Shown here in pieces: positions 26,348 through 36,135 of a stretch of DNA of 64,000 nucleotides. The stretch lies in assembly GCF_013170705.1 (NCBI RefSeq), contig NZ_CP033334.1:930001-994000 (forward strand), read 5' to 3'. Both the position numbers and the translations under genes were made by a program. This DNA comes from Mesorhizobium loti. Its GTDB lineage: Bacteria; Pseudomonadota; Alphaproteobacteria; Rhizobiales; Rhizobiaceae. The stretch's first letter is position 1, and the number at the start of each line of letters is the position of its first letter. The notes beneath the pieces were generated by a model. The model searched no databases, was not told where the DNA came from, and saw only the letters and a program-made list of their open reading frames with translations.

Positions 26348-27052
26348 CTAGTTGGTCGCGGCGGCCAGGATCGGCCCGCCGCCGGGCGACTGCACCAGCA
26401 CGGCGGTGCTCAAGCCACCGGCCGCGGCGGGCAGCGCATAGGCGGTGGCGTCGCCGGTCCAGCTGCCGAGTTTTTCCAGCGCATGCACGACATTGGCATG
26501 CGGCAATGTGCGGCCGGTGTTTTCGCCACGCGCGACCGGCACCTGCACGACGCCCTTGGCGTAGCGCACCAGCCAGACATCGGCCTTGCCGCCTGGTGCG
26601 GCGCCGGCACCGATCGCGACCTTGCCGCCCTCGAGCGACAGCGACGGGCCGCCGGTCTTGCCCGTTGCCTTGATCAGATGCTCGATCTCGCCTTGCGCGG
26701 CGCCGACGACATCGGCATGGCCGTTGACCACCACTTGCGGCGTGAACGGGCCGTCATGGCCGAGCGACGGTTCGTAGGAAACCTGGCGCTGGGTGAACTC
26801 CTGCTTGCCGAACGTGTCCTTCCAGCCGAGGTAATCCCAGTAGGTGACGTTGAAGGACAGCGCCAGCACGCCGGGCTGGTCCTTGACCTTGATGAGGTTG
26901 GCGTTGGCCGGCGGGCAGGACGAGCAGCCCTGACTGGTGAACAGCTCGACCACGGTGAGCGGCTGGGCGGCGGCGGCACCGAGCGAGGCAGCGAGCGCGA
27001 GCGCGCCCAGGCTGGACAGTGCGGCGAACCTTTGGGCTGGTGATCTCGGCAT
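26348..27052 (-). CDS. DUF1223 thioredoxin-like exported protein
   Basis: 234 residues. Signal peptide (RFAALSSLGALALAASLGAAAAQ) followed at once by VVELFTSQGCSSCPPANANL with a CxxC at Cys43-Cys46, WDYLGWKDTF, and FTPQVVVNG, the typical pattern of DUF1223. The fold is thioredoxin-like, so a periplasmic thiol-redox role is likely. It lies in the same direction as the repeat gene and msrA to its left, with about 100 bp gaps, and may be co-transcribed with these oxidative-stress-type genes. Confidence 0.85.
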   Translation of the reverse strand: MPRSPAQRFAALSSLGALALAASLGAAAAQPLTVVELFTSQGCSSCPPANANLIKVKDQPGVLALSFNVTYWDYLGWKDTFGKQEFTQRQVSYEPSLGHDGPFTPQVVVNGHADVVGAAQGEIEHLIKATGKTGGPSLSLEGGKVAIGAGAAPGGKADVWLVRYAKGVVQVPVARGENTGRTLPHANVVHALEKLGSWTGDATAYALPAAAGGLSTAVLVQSPGGGPILAAATN

Positions 27053-27192
27053 CGGCTTGCTCCATGGGGCGGCGCTGGGACGCGCCGGTCATTCCCCATT
27101 TCGCTGATGCCTGCCGCTTCGTTACAGCGCTCACCGGTTTGTGATGAGCGCGATCGTCCTTCGCCCGTGTCGGCGAAGGGCGAGCGGGGTGC

Positions 27193-28317
27193 TTACTGCG
27201 TCAGCGCCGTCTCGGATGGCCGCTGGTTGAAGTCGCACTTGCCGGTGACGTTGTAGAAGAAGTCGGCATTCGTATAATCCGCCGGAAGGGAGTTGCCGCC
27301 GTCTTCCCAGGCCTGATAGCTGGTCTGCGAGCACGGCACGACGGAAAAGATGTCGATCAGCTTGCCCGAGGCCACCTCGGTCAAGGGCGTGGGTGTGGTG
27401 CCCAGATAGAGGTGGTTGGAGGTCGTGGTGTCGTTCGATTTGAACGTCGCCTTGTTGCCGGTCGTGACATCCATCTGCAGGGAGAGCTGGCCCATCTGGC
27501 TGACGTCGACGGCGGCGCCGCCGCCGGTGGCCGGCACGTTGGTGGTGGCGCAGGTGATCTGGAAATAGATCGTCTGTTTGCTGTTCCCGTCGTATTCGGG
27601 GGTCACTATCGCGCCCGCCGGCGGGTTGGTGAAATTGGATGTCGAGCCCACGGTGGTGCAGGTCTGCTTCTGGACCACGGTCGGCGTCGAACCGTTGACA
27701 AGCGATATCGTCGTGGTGCCGTAGCCCTTCTGTTCCGTCATCGAATAGGACTTGCTCCCGACCTTGTACGAATAGGTGTAGGGCGCGTAGACGTAGCTGG
27801 CCGTCATCAGTTTCTGCGCCGTCGTGCCGCCGAAATTCGTGCCGTAAAGCGTCACCGTCTTGTTCCAGTAACCCGACACCTTGTCGACCTTGAACGTCGC
27901 CTGCACCAGGCTGGGCGCCTTGTTGACCCCCGATTTGACCGCGACCGGCACGCTGTCGATCCTGGCGATGGTCATGAAATTGGTCGGCATGGCGAAGCTG
28001 GCCGACGTCTGCGCCGCGACGGTGCCGTCGGAGGCGACGTTGAAGCTCACCAGCGTCGCGGTGCCCTGGCCGTTGTTGGCGGCGAAATTGTCCTGCAGCG
28101 CCTGCTGGCGGTCAGGCAGCGTCGTGCTCGCTGGCAGCGTGGTGATCGCCAGCGTCGCGGCATCCAGCGCGGCCTGCATGCCGGAGCGGGTCTGGACGGC
28201 ATCGGTATAGTCGACCGAGAAGCCGACGGCGGCGATCAATGGCACCAGGCTCAGGAAGAACAGCGGCATCATGGACCCGCTGCGGGAGCGGGCAAACCTG
28301 TCTGCAATTTTCTGCAT
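27193..28317 (-). CDS. TadG-like pilus assembly/pseudopilin-type protein
   Basis: 374 residues from ATG 28317, which has a G-rich site (GGGGG) upstream. The N-terminus is the TadE/TadG pattern: a short basic stretch (RFARSRSGS), then one hydrophobic helix MMPLFFLSLVPLIAAVGFSVDYTDAV, then RSGMQAALDAATLAITT. The rest is a periplasmic, Thr/Ser-rich domain with Cys pairs. TadG-like proteins occur in several copies in rhizobia, often away from the tad locus, as here. The role is probably surface attachment, but no partner genes are adjacent. Confidence 0.72.
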   Translation of the reverse strand: MQKIADRFARSRSGSMMPLFFLSLVPLIAAVGFSVDYTDAVQTRSGMQAALDAATLAITTLPASTTLPDRQQALQDNFAANNGQGTATLVSFNVASDGTVAAQTSASFAMPTNFMTIARIDSVPVAVKSGVNKAPSLVQATFKVDKVSGYWNKTVTLYGTNFGGTTAQKLMTASYVYAPYTYSYKVGSKSYSMTEQKGYGTTTISLVNGSTPTVVQKQTCTTVGSTSNFTNPPAGAIVTPEYDGNSKQTIYFQITCATTNVPATGGGAAVDVSQMGQLSLQMDVTTGNKATFKSNDTTTSNHLYLGTTPTPLTEVASGKLIDIFSVVPCSQTSYQAWEDGGNSLPADYTNADFFYNVTGKCDFNQRPSETALTQ

Positions 28318-28523
28318 TTCTTTACCCCCAAGGACATTAGTGGCCTTGCCGATACCACGCAGCCGGAAAATCAAGGTCTAACGGGATCGATCAAAGTTTA
28401 TGCATTTACGGTCGCTTGACCGATATTCTCGATTTTTCGGCGCCGCTCTTCACTTTGCGACCGCAGGGCAGCCCTTGCGCCGCAAGCCTTGCCGCCGCTT
28501 GCCGCCCCTGCTAAAGCGCGCGC

Positions 28524-30329
28524 ATGAGCACGCCCCTCGACCACATCCGCAATTTCTCCATCGTCGCCCATATCGACCATGGCAAATCCACGCTTGCCGA
28601 CCGCCTGATCCAGCTGACGGGCGGGCTGGAGCTGCGCGACATGAAGGAGCAGGTGCTGGACTCGATGGATATCGAGCGCGAGCGCGGCATCACCATCAAG
28701 GCGCAGACGGTGCGGCTGAAATACCGCGCCAACAATGGCGAGGACTATATCCTCAACCTCATTGACACGCCCGGACATGTCGACTTCGCCTATGAAGTGT
28801 CGCGGTCGCTGGCCGCCTGCGAAGGCTCGCTGCTGGTGGTCGACGCTTCGCAAGGCGTCGAGGCGCAGACGCTCGCCAATGTCTACCAGGCGATCGACAA
28901 CAACCATGAGATCGTCGTGGTGCTGAACAAGGTCGACCTGCCGGCCGCCGAGCCCGAGCGCATCCGCGAGCAGGTCGAGGAGGTGATCGGCATCGACGCT
29001 TCGGGCGCCGTGCTGATCTCGGCCAAGACCGGGCTTGGCATTCCCGACGTGCTGGAGGCGATCGTCCACCAATTGCCGCCGCCGCGCGAGGGCGACGCCA
29101 CCGCGCCCTTGAAGGCGATGCTGGTCGACAGCTGGTACGACGCCTATCTCGGCGTCATCGTGCTGGTGCGCATCATCGACGGCGTCCTGAAGAAGGGCCA
29201 GACCATCCGCATGATGGGCACCGGCGCCAAATACCTGGTCGAGCGCACCGGTGTGTTCACGCCCGCCCGCATCAATGTCGACGAGCTCGGCCCCGGCGAG
29301 TTCGGCTTCTTCACCGGCTCGATCAAGGAAGTGGCCGACACGCGCGTCGGCGACACCATCACCGAGGACAAGCGCCCCACCGCGCATGCGCTGCCCGGCT
29401 TCAAGCCGGCGCAGCCGGTGGTGTTCTGCGGCCTGTTCCCGGTCGACGCCGCCGATTTCGAGGATCTGCGCGCCGCCGTCGGCAAATTGCGCCTCAACGA
29501 CGCTTCTTTCTCTTATGAGATGGAAACCTCGGCCGCGCTCGGCTTCGGCTATCGCTGCGGCTTCCTGGGCCTCTTGCATCTGGAAATCATCCAGGAGCGG
29601 CTGGAGCGTGAGTTCAACCTCGACCTGATCGCCACCGCGCCATCGGTCGTCTACCGGCTGCTCCTCAATGACGGCTCGGTGAAGGAACTGCACAATCCGG
29701 CCGACATGCCCGACGTGGTCAAGATCTCGGCGATCGAGGAGCCGTGGATCCGCGCCACGATCCTGACCCCCGACGACTATCTCGGCGGCATATTGAAACT
29801 CTGCCAGGACCGGCGCGGCATCCAGGCCGACCTGTCCTACGTGGGAAAACGCGCCATGCTGACCTACGACCTGCCGCTCAATGAAGTGGTGTTCGACTTC
29901 TATGACCGGCTGAAGTCGATCTCCAAGGGCTACGCCTCGTTCGACTATCACCTCACCGACTACCGCGAGGGCGACCTGGTGAAAATGTCGATCCTGGTCA
30001 ATGAGGAGCCGGTCGACGCGCTGTCCATGCTGGTGCACCGCACGGCGGCGGAAAAGCGCGGAAGGCAGATGTGCGAGAAGCTGAAGGAGCTCATCCCGCA
30101 CCACCTGTTCAAGATCCCGATCCAGGCCGCCATCGGCGGCAAGGTCATCGCCCGCGAAACCATCTCGGCGCTGCGCAAGGACGTGACCGCCAAGTGCTAC
30201 GGCGGCGACGTGAGCCGCAAGCGCAAGCTGCTGGACAAGCAGAAAGAAGGCAAGAAGCGGATGCGCCAGTTCGGCAAGGTGGATATCCCGCAGGAGGCGT
30301 TTATCCAGGCGCTGAAGATGGGGGATTGA
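28524..30329 (+). CDS. lepA: elongation factor 4 (back-translocating GTPase LepA)
   Basis: 601 residues, standard for LepA. GTPase motifs AHIDHGKST (15-23), DTPGHVDF, and NKVD, then EF-G-like domains and the LepA-specific C-terminus ([48 protein letters not shown]). The enzyme acts on stalled or mis-translocated ribosomes. The 5' neighbour is divergent. Immediately 3' the composition falls sharply: the A+T-rich cassette begins about 100 bp after this stop. Confidence 0.97.
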   Translation: MSTPLDHIRNFSIVAHIDHGKSTLADRLIQLTGGLELRDMKEQVLDSMDIERERGITIKAQTVRLKYRANNGEDYILNLIDTPGHVDFAYEVSRSLAACEGSLLVVDASQGVEAQTLANVYQAIDNNHEIVVVLNKVDLPAAEPERIREQVEEVIGIDASGAVLISAKTGLGIPDVLEAIVHQLPPPREGDATAPLKAMLVDSWYDAYLGVIVLVRIIDGVLKKGQTIRMMGTGAKYLVERTGVFTPARINVDELGPGEFGFFTGSIKEVADTRVGDTITEDKRPTAHALPGFKPAQPVVFCGLFPVDAADFEDLRAAVGKLRLNDASFSYEMETSAALGFGYRCGFLGLLHLEIIQERLEREFNLDLIATAPSVVYRLLLNDGSVKELHNPADMPDVVKISAIEEPWIRATILTPDDYLGGILKLCQDRRGIQADLSYVGKRAMLTYDLPLNEVVFDFYDRLKSISKGYASFDYHLTDYREGDLVKMSILVNEEPVDALSMLVHRTAAEKRGRQMCEKLKELIPHHLFKIPIQAAIGGKVIARETISALRKDVTAKCYGGDVSRKRKLLDKQKEGKKRMRQFGKVDIPQEAFIQALKMGD

Positions 30330-30436
30330 GCGGATTGTACCTCATAATCGCTCTTGCAGACCGCGATGTTTCTGGACAGCCGTGTGTTCGACTCACTGGA
30401 GTCAGAAACGAGCTGCTCTGAGGTGACTTCACGAAA

Positions 30437-31861
30437 TTAGGTCAGCAAATCGCGATAGAGCCGGAATAGTTTGTCCCTTATACCTTCGTCATTTAAGATC
30501 GATTTGGCCTCTAGCATCTCCATCAAATCCTTGTCGGTAAGTGCTATGATGTAACCCTGCCCCCGAGTCGCTGCGTCCTTCAATCGCTTTTTAAGTATAT
30601 CTCTGTCGTCTATGTCCCGACATGTTATAATTCCGAAATACCCCCGATTCCTATCAAAACGACCGAGTAGTTGATCTATCTCTTGATTGTGGATATCATT
30701 ACTGTAATTTTTGCACTCTACAATCACTGTGTTCGCATGGGTAACGTTGTCGTCCCGACGCTGAGCAAAAAAACCACTGTCAGCGGAATTGGTGAAGACT
30801 ATGTCAATCCGCTTACGCCCATCGTGAATCTCCCATTCTTTGTGAGGCTGCGTGAGATCCGGGTAAAAGAGTGCCGTTAGCGCGCCAAGGACCAGATTTT
30901 GATAGTCGGTCGCTCCTTGAGCTCCACTGGGTATTTGAGAGAACAGAGGTGCCAAGCGGCCACAGATCGCCGTTACTGATGGGTCCTGATCATTAAAGAC
31001 GGCTAATGAACTGTGGCGCTTTGCCAGTTCTTTATACATCTCTAATAGCTGAGGATGAGCTAATACCATGTCGGCAATATAGTTCTTTGATGGGGGGTTT
31101 TCTGATCGAACATCCTTTTTTAGTATGCGTTTTTCGGACTTAACAGCTTGAACGAGTGCGCTATTCGCTTTTACTGTCTCTGCGATCAAAAAATCAGTAA
31201 TCTGTTTGTTATAAAACTCTTGGGAATTTAGTGACAGATTTCTCCGCACTATATACTTTGGTACTAGAATAACTGGTTCGCCATCTATCCTTGGTAAATT
31301 GGTCGGTTGGCTTACCCAGTTTTTTCTACTTATGTCCCACCCGGGAGGTCCTGAGAGATATAATACCGGAACCCCAAGCAAGTCGCATTGCTCTTGGGTG
31401 TATTCAATAAGAAGATGGCGAATTACATTAGTTGTCAGATCGGAGATTTTGTCTCTGTCTATGCCTGGTACGTACAGCGCGACCTCAGAAAGGTCCGAAA
31501 GCAAACCAGACCTGTATGCCGAACTTCCTAGAATTGCACTAATTAATTGGCTCGCCTGCCCTGAGCCAACTCCAAGGCCCTGCGGCCGGCCGCTTGAAAC
31601 ACCTAAGAATGTCTCTTTTGGCTCATGAAGGTGAGACATAAGGCTTGTTGCTCTGTAGCGATCATTCGCTCTAAGCGCCGCCAAGACCTCAAGGAAGAAG
31701 GAACGAATTGCCTCCGACGCCCTCGCTGCCCATATATCATCCCTTGTCTCTATTGCGTAAGGGTCGACATATACTGGTGTATCATAATCATTGCTTACGT
31801 CGACAAAATCTAGCTCAGACTGACTCTTATTGAGATTAAAATATTCCGAGAACCTTGGCAT
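30437..31861 (-). CDS. large unknown protein with C-terminal PD-(D/E)XK nuclease-like domain
   Basis: 474 residues from the ATG at 31861 (a longer frame to 31954 gives an unlikely leader). N-terminal part (SQSELDFVDVSNDYDTPVYVDPYAIE and onward, to about residue 330) is not recognised. The last about 140 residues look like a restriction-endonuclease fold: RIDIVF with Asp353, then IVECKNY giving Glu382 and Lys384, then LLGRFDRNRGYFGIITCR. The DNA is clearly A+T-richer than its surroundings (31081-31140 has 24 of 60 G+C; 29041-29100 in lepA has 43 of 60), so the gene is probably acquired. It is the second gene of a two-gene unit. A defence role is possible but unproven. Confidence 0.7.
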   Translation of the reverse strand: MPRFSEYFNLNKSQSELDFVDVSNDYDTPVYVDPYAIETRDDIWAARASEAIRSFFLEVLAALRANDRYRATSLMSHLHEPKETFLGVSSGRPQGLGVGSGQASQLISAILGSSAYRSGLLSDLSEVALYVPGIDRDKISDLTTNVIRHLLIEYTQEQCDLLGVPVLYLSGPPGWDISRKNWVSQPTNLPRIDGEPVILVPKYIVRRNLSLNSQEFYNKQITDFLIAETVKANSALVQAVKSEKRILKKDVRSENPPSKNYIADMVLAHPQLLEMYKELAKRHSSLAVFNDQDPSVTAICGRLAPLFSQIPSGAQGATDYQNLVLGALTALFYPDLTQPHKEWEIHDGRKRIDIVFTNSADSGFFAQRRDDNVTHANTVIVECKNYSNDIHNQEIDQLLGRFDRNRGYFGIITCRDIDDRDILKKRLKDAATRGQGYIIALTDKDLMEMLEAKSILNDEGIRDKLFRLYRDLLT

Positions 31862-31913
31862 TCTATACCTTTGGCTTTGTCGCAATATACGGGGCGCAAA
31901 GCCGCATATTTCG

Positions 31914-32405
31914 CTATAGGGATTGGGATCCACGTTGCTGCGCCAACTTCTCAAGCGCTTCTTTGAGCGTTGCCTCTTTGGACAGGCCTAGTGGCTTCAC
32001 ATCATCAAGTAACTTTCGTACGGACTCTTTGTCATCATTACGAACTCGCGGTTGTGACCGTCGTTCGAGCCAATCTGCTAGCTCTCCGATGGTGACCAGG
32101 TTTCGGAGCTTGCGTTCTTCAGCTCGCTTGTGCTTCTTCGACTGTCGTTGAGTAACGATTACCGATGGAACGCCGGAGTAATAGCCGAACAAGTCAGGCC
32201 CTTCTACGATGCCTGACGTTTGGGTTCTTCCGATCTCGTTTATTAGGCGTCCAAGCGCCATGTTCTCCAAGGCGAAAGCACTTTCATTGATTGCCTTGGG
32301 GTAACGCTGACGTAATGCCCGAATTACTTGATCTGATGAAAATGACCTGTCTTGGCCGATTTCGGCGGCGACTTCTCGTATTCTATTTCGAAGCTCCAGA
32401 AACAT
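31914..32405 (-). CDS. small unknown partner protein of the A+T-rich cassette
   Basis: 163 residues from ATG 32405, which has AAGGAGG five to six bases upstream (a strong site). Helical and charged; residues about 10-60 (EVAAEIGQDRSFSSDQVIRALRQRYP) could form a winged helix, the middle reads DLFGYYSGVPSVIVTQ, and the tail is Lys/Glu-rich. No family is recognised. The stop lies 52 bp before the start of the nuclease-like gene on the same strand, so they form one unit. A promoter candidate is at 32491-32519. Confidence 0.65.
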   Translation of the reverse strand: MFLELRNRIREVAAEIGQDRSFSSDQVIRALRQRYPKAINESAFALENMALGRLINEIGRTQTSGIVEGPDLFGYYSGVPSVIVTQRQSKKHKRAEERKLRNLVTIGELADWLERRSQPRVRNDDKESVRKLLDDVKPLGLSKEATLKEALEKLAQQRGSQSL

Positions 32406-32490
32406 AGAACCTCCTTGTGAATCATGAGCGTAACCACCGCCGCCCAACAAACGGCAGAATCGAAGATTACTATAGCGCTCATCTGATCGG

Positions 32491-32519
32491 ATTAGCGGCG
32501 AGTCCTCTCTAGGCGTCAA
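32491..32519 (-). promoter_or_regulatory. candidate promoter of the A+T-rich cassette
   Basis: On the minus strand TTGACG (32519-32514) and GCTAAT (32496-32491) are 17 bp apart, a sigma-70-like layout, about 85 bp before the start codon at 32405. The -10 is weak at its first two bases. Confidence 0.35.
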
Positions 32520-32879
32520 GCATTATGCTGATGATTTTGGTTTGTGCCGTAACTTATGCACTGTGCATGCCAAAACGCAGCCCGGCCAGCCGTAGCTTCT
32601 TTTCGCAGCAATAGTGATCTTCGGCTCCGTGCTGGCCCCGACAACAGCCCTTCAACAGCGCCTGGGTCTGAAGTACTCTCCCCGCAGCTTGGGGTAGACA
32701 TCACACGCGCGCCACATTAGGCACCATCGCCCCTCCTGGCCCCGCCACGGAGCGCCTTCGGCCTTGCCGGCACCTTCGTCACCAGCGCGCCGCTGCGCGA
32801 ACGCTGTGGACGATCGGCGGCGCGGCGCTCGTGGTCGCCACCCGCGCTGCTAACGATGAAATACCAGCGGCTGGGCCTC
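32520..32879. other. intergenic stretch beyond the cassette
   Basis: From the cassette promoter to the family B repeat. It holds a perfect palindrome ATGCAC-T-GTGCAT at 32556-32568. Composition returns to G+C-rich at about 32700. No gene is convincing and no integrase or tRNA end is seen. Confidence 0.4.
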
Positions 32880-33109
32880 CACCTTCCCCCCTTGTGGGGG
32901 AAGGTGGATCGGCGCGCCAGCGCCGAGACGGATGAGGGGTGTTCCAGCGGAGTGAGGCGGTAGAAAGGATTGGGCGCTTACAAGCGCTTGGTTCTGCGAT
33001 GCTGCGATCTGTCACGCACCCCTCATCCGTCTTGCCGCTTCGCGGCAATCCACCGCCCTGGGCGAGTCACGGGCCTCGCCCGCCCTTCGGGCCCCACAAG
33101 GGGAGAAGG
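32880..33109. repeat. intergenic inverted repeat (family B)
   Basis: CACCTTCCCCCCTTGTGGGGGAAGGTGG at the left, CACCCCTCATCCGTCTTGCCGCTTCGCGGCAATCC in the middle and GCCCCACAAGGGGAGAAGG at the right; GACGGATGAGGGGTG pairs with CACCCCTCATCCGTC. About 70 bp (GGTGGATCGGCGCG to GGAGTGAGGCG) is almost identical to 62051-62112. Confidence 0.75.
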
Positions 33110-33126
33110 CAAGAAACGTCGGCGCC

Positions 33127-34767
33127 TCAGCTTTCAATCCAAACCTTCTCAAAGTGCTGCTCCAGCGCCTGGTGCTGCTCGCAGCCTTCGACCCCCTTGC
33201 GATAGGTCCGGTACACCGAGCGCCAGTAGGGTTGGATGATGATGCCGCTGTCGCGCAAATTCTTCTCGATGCCGGCCATGATCTCCTTGCGGGCCTTGGC
33301 GTCGGGGGTGGCAAGCGCCTTGTCGAGCAGGTCGTCGAACTCCTTCGAGGCGTAGGCGCTTTCGTTCCAGGCCGCACCCGATTTGTAGGCCAGCGCCAGC
33401 ACCTGGACGCCGAGCGGGCGGCCGAGCCATTCGGTGCAGGAGAAGGGGTATTTGCTCCAGTCGTTCCAGAAGGTGGCGGCGGGCAGCACGGTGCGCTTGA
33501 TCTTGAGGCCAGCCTCGCGCATCTGCGCCGAGATGGCGTCGGCGGTGCTCTTCTGCCATTCGACGTCGACCGAGATGAGCTCGTACTCATGGTCCGGCTT
33601 GCTGGAGGCGGCGAGCAGTTTTTTCGCCTCCTCCATGTCGCGTTTCGCGGGACCGATATCGGCATATTCGGGATGCATGGGGCCGACATGGTGGTTGTCG
33701 GCGGGTTTGCCCCGCCCGTCGAGGCCGAGCTTCAGCACGGCGGCATTGTCGACGGCGAGCTGGGCGGCACGGCGCAGCTTGACGTCCTGATAGGGCGCGT
33801 TGCCGACATTGAAGCGGGCGACGATGGTGGAGCCGGTGGCGATCTCGGAATTCCTAAGCCCCATCTTGTCGGTCTGCGAAACGGCATCGGAGGCGGTTTC
33901 ATGGTCGGTGTCGATCTCGCCGGATTCGAAGGCCGACAGCATGGCGTTGGGGTCGGAGCCGTAATCGATCCACTGGATGCCATCGAGGTAGAAGTCACCT
34001 TTCCACCATGGCTTGTCCTTGCGCTTCACCTCGGCGCTTGTTTCGGCGTCCCATTTCACCAGCTCGCAGGGGCCGGTGGTGATGGCGAGCGCCTTCATGG
34101 GGTCGCCGTCACCCTCATAGGAGCGGTGCATGATCAAGGCGGGATAGTCGGCCATGCCGGCGATCAGCGAAATGTCGGGCTTGGGAAGGTTGAGTTTTAT
34201 CGTGTAGTCGTCGACCTTCTCGATGCCGCCATCGACCACTTTCTTGGTGTCGGCATCGACCAGCGCGCCCATGCGGGCGGCGACCGAGTTGCCGGCCACG
34301 CCCGCCTCGCACCAGCGGGTGAGGTTGTGGACGACATCGTCGGCGTTGAAGGTGTCGCCATTCGACCAGGTGATGCCCTTGCGCACATGCAGCGTCAGCG
34401 TTTTGGCGTCGTCGCTCATCTCCCATTTTTCCAAGAGCCACGGCTCGAACGAGAAATCGGTGTTCCAGCGCACCAGATATTCGTTGCAGTGGCGGGCGAC
34501 GTTGGACATTTCGACGCCGTCGAAGGTGCGCGGGTCCTTGAAACCCTTGACGTTCATGGCGACGCGCAAGGTGCCGCCCTTCCTGGGCTCGGCGGCGCGG
34601 GCAGGCGTCGCGGCGATGCCGCCCAGCGCGAAAGCGCCGGCGGCGCTGACGCCGAGGCCGGCCATCAGCGCCAGATATTCGCGGCGGCTGATGCCGCCCG
34701 TTTTGAAATCGTCGGCGACGGGTTTGGCCCGCGGGTGCAAATTGCGGTCGGTCAGCATGAATTTCAT
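33127..34767 (-). CDS. peptide-type ABC transporter substrate-binding protein (Tat)
   Basis: 546 residues of the DppA/OppA family (SBP_bac_5). An SRREYLAL twin-arginine signal is at 27-34, with a hydrophobic stretch and cleavage after ARA, so the protein is exported folded. Family patterns: [51 protein letters not shown], and [16 protein letters not shown]. Such proteins bind peptides, sugars or other solutes for an ABC importer. No permease or ATPase lies beside it, so it is an orphan. ATG 34767 has AAGGGAACG upstream; the 34896 start is spurious. Confidence 0.88.
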   Translation of the reverse strand: MKFMLTDRNLHPRAKPVADDFKTGGISRREYLALMAGLGVSAAGAFALGGIAATPARAAEPRKGGTLRVAMNVKGFKDPRTFDGVEMSNVARHCNEYLVRWNTDFSFEPWLLEKWEMSDDAKTLTLHVRKGITWSNGDTFNADDVVHNLTRWCEAGVAGNSVAARMGALVDADTKKVVDGGIEKVDDYTIKLNLPKPDISLIAGMADYPALIMHRSYEGDGDPMKALAITTGPCELVKWDAETSAEVKRKDKPWWKGDFYLDGIQWIDYGSDPNAMLSAFESGEIDTDHETASDAVSQTDKMGLRNSEIATGSTIVARFNVGNAPYQDVKLRRAAQLAVDNAAVLKLGLDGRGKPADNHHVGPMHPEYADIGPAKRDMEEAKKLLAASSKPDHEYELISVDVEWQKSTADAISAQMREAGLKIKRTVLPAATFWNDWSKYPFSCTEWLGRPLGVQVLALAYKSGAAWNESAYASKEFDDLLDKALATPDAKARKEIMAGIEKNLRDSGIIIQPYWRSVYRTYRKGVEGCEQHQALEQHFEKVWIES

Positions 34768-34998
34768 CGTCGTTCCCTTTGTCGTTGGTGCATGCCGCCC
34801 AGGGTGCGAAGCGGTTTGGGACAACGGCATGCACGGAAGCAGGCCCGCCCCGATCGATCGCCTACGCGGGGGCGGTTGCGACCGCCGGGGCGCCATTGCC
34901 TGAGGCGGCGATGATAGGGTGAGGTGACGTCAGGGAGTGTTCTGGAATCCGCAGAGCTTGTGCGGTGTTCCGCAAGTGGGGTGACGGCCTCCTCAGTT
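34768..34998. other. intergenic region with RIME-like palindrome
   Basis: Upstream of the binding-protein gene. It contains the palindrome at 34789-34833 (listed separately), which overlaps where this gene's promoter would be expected. No small gene is supported. Confidence 0.4.
34789..34833. repeat. rhizobial-type palindromic element (GTGCGAAGCGGTTT)
   Basis: TGCATGCCG (34789-34797) pairs with CGGCATGCA (34825-34833) around GCCCAGGGTGCGAAGCGGTTTGGGAC. The same core recurs at 37548-37598. I know this core as a dispersed intergenic element in rhizobia. Confidence 0.65.
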
Positions 34999-35203
34999 CG
35001 TCATCCACGGGCGGAGCAGCCGCGCAGCGGCGTCGCGGAGACCCGAGGATCCATGCCGCGACCTTGCCGACGGGATTCAACGGTGCAGGATCTGAACCGT
35101 GGCGACGCATTGGAGTCCCGGCATGGATCCCTTGGGCTGCGGAGCAGCTCCAGGGGTCTGCGCCGCGTCGCTGCGCTCCTTGCTCCGCCCGTGGATGACG
35201 AAG
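34999..35203. repeat. family A intergenic inverted repeat, copy 1
   Basis: Begins CGTCATCCACGGGCGGAGCAG and ends CTGCTCCGCCCGTGGATGACGAAG in inverted form, with CGAGGATCCATGCCGCGACC and CCGGCATGGATCCC as inner partners. The element is about 205 bp and lies between the orphan binding-protein gene and secB. Confidence 0.75.
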
Positions 35204-35221
35204 GGAGGGGCGCCGCCAACA

Positions 35222-35248
35222 AAAAGCCCGGCTCGAGGCCGGGCTTTT
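35222..35248. terminator. intrinsic terminator of secB
   Basis: AAAAGCCCGGC (35222-35232), loop TCGAG, GCCGGGCTTTT (35238-35248): a perfect 11-bp stem. Read on the minus strand it follows the secB stop (35271) by 22 bp and ends in a run of T, the textbook form. Confidence 0.85.
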
Positions 35249-35270
35249 CAGAAACACGAAGGAGAAGCGA

Positions 35271-35774
35271 TCAGCTGACCTGGACCTTCGAGGACGCGGC
35301 CTGGTCCTCGGCGATCTTCTGCTGGAACATCTGCGCGAAATCGATCGGGTCGAGCATCAGCGGCGGGAAGCCGCCATTGCGGGTCGCCTCGGCGATGATC
35401 TGGCGGGCGAAGGGGAACAGCAAACGCGGGCATTCGATGAACAGGATCGGCAGCATGTGTTCCTGCGGGAAGCCCGAAATGGCGAAGACGCCGCCATAGA
35501 CCAGCTCGACGTTGAACAGCACTTCCTGGTCGAAGGAAGCCTTGGCGTTCAGCGTCAGATTGACGTCGAACTGCTTGTCGGAGAGAGGGTTGGCGTTGAC
35601 GTTGACGTTGATGGCGATGCCGGGCGCCTTGTCGCGGCCTCGCAGCGAATTCGGCGCGCCGGGGCTTTCGAAGGACAGGTCCTTCACATACTGGGCCAGG
35701 ACGTTGAGCGATGGCTGCGCCGCCGCATTGCCGTTTCCGTTGGCGCCGACCGGCGCGTCATCATTGCTGGCCAT
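35271..35774 (-). CDS. secB: protein-export chaperone SecB
   Basis: 167 residues, usual for alphaproteobacterial SecB, including [50 protein letters not shown], and [31 protein letters not shown]. The tetramer keeps precursors unfolded and hands them to SecA. The ATG at 35774 follows an AAAAGG-type site. It has its own terminator at 35222-35248. In related genomes it sits beside dnaQ; here it does not. Confidence 0.97.
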   Translation of the reverse strand: MASNDDAPVGANGNGNAAAQPSLNVLAQYVKDLSFESPGAPNSLRGRDKAPGIAINVNVNANPLSDKQFDVNLTLNAKASFDQEVLFNVELVYGGVFAISGFPQEHMLPILFIECPRLLFPFARQIIAEATRNGGFPPLMLDPIDFAQMFQQKIAEDQAASSKVQVS

Positions 35775-35880
35775 GAGCCTTTTCCTTTTGCCTGGGCAGC
35801 GTTGCTGACCGAATTGAAATCGGGCGTTCGCTACCATGGCCGGCATGACAAGACAAGGTTTGCCGCCTTGCTTCCCGCCT

Positions 35881-36120
35881 CGTCATCCCAGGGCGAAGCA
35901 GCCGCGCAGCGGCGTCGCGGAGACCCTGGGATCCATGCCGCGACCTTGGCCGAAGAATGCGGCGGTTCAAGACGCTTGGCCGGCAAGCCGCCACGGCGAA
36001 ACTGACGAGCGGTACGGCAGGCCGAAAATCCCGCACCGCGGCGGCGCTCGGAGGTCGCGGCATGGATCCCAGGGTCTGCGCGCGTCGCTACGCTCCTTGC
36101 TTCGCCCCAGGATGACGAAG
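35881..36120. repeat. family A intergenic inverted repeat, copy 2
   Basis: CGTCATCCCAGGGCGAAGCAG at the left and TTCGCCCCAGGATGACGAAG at the right, with GGATCCATGCCGCGACC and GGTCGCGGCATGGATCC as inner partners. It fills most of the gap between secB and fxsA; both face left, so it lies in the fxsA 3' region and upstream of secB. Confidence 0.75.
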
Positions 36121-36135
36121 TGAACGAGCAGCCTC

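Noticed and set aside
28398-30104. Long open frame on the minus strand opposite lepA
   Set aside because: It is the mirror of a G+C-rich real gene; composition is Arg/His/Gln-rich with no motif, and lepA is certain.
30437-32405. Toxin-antitoxin reading of the A+T-rich cassette
   Set aside because: The partner is 163 residues without a clear antitoxin DNA-binding domain, and the large protein is 474 residues, well above usual toxins. A nuclease module is the better hypothesis.
33154-34914. 586-residue frame opposite the binding-protein gene
   Set aside because: Low-quality antisense composition; the Tat signal and family motifs are on the other strand.
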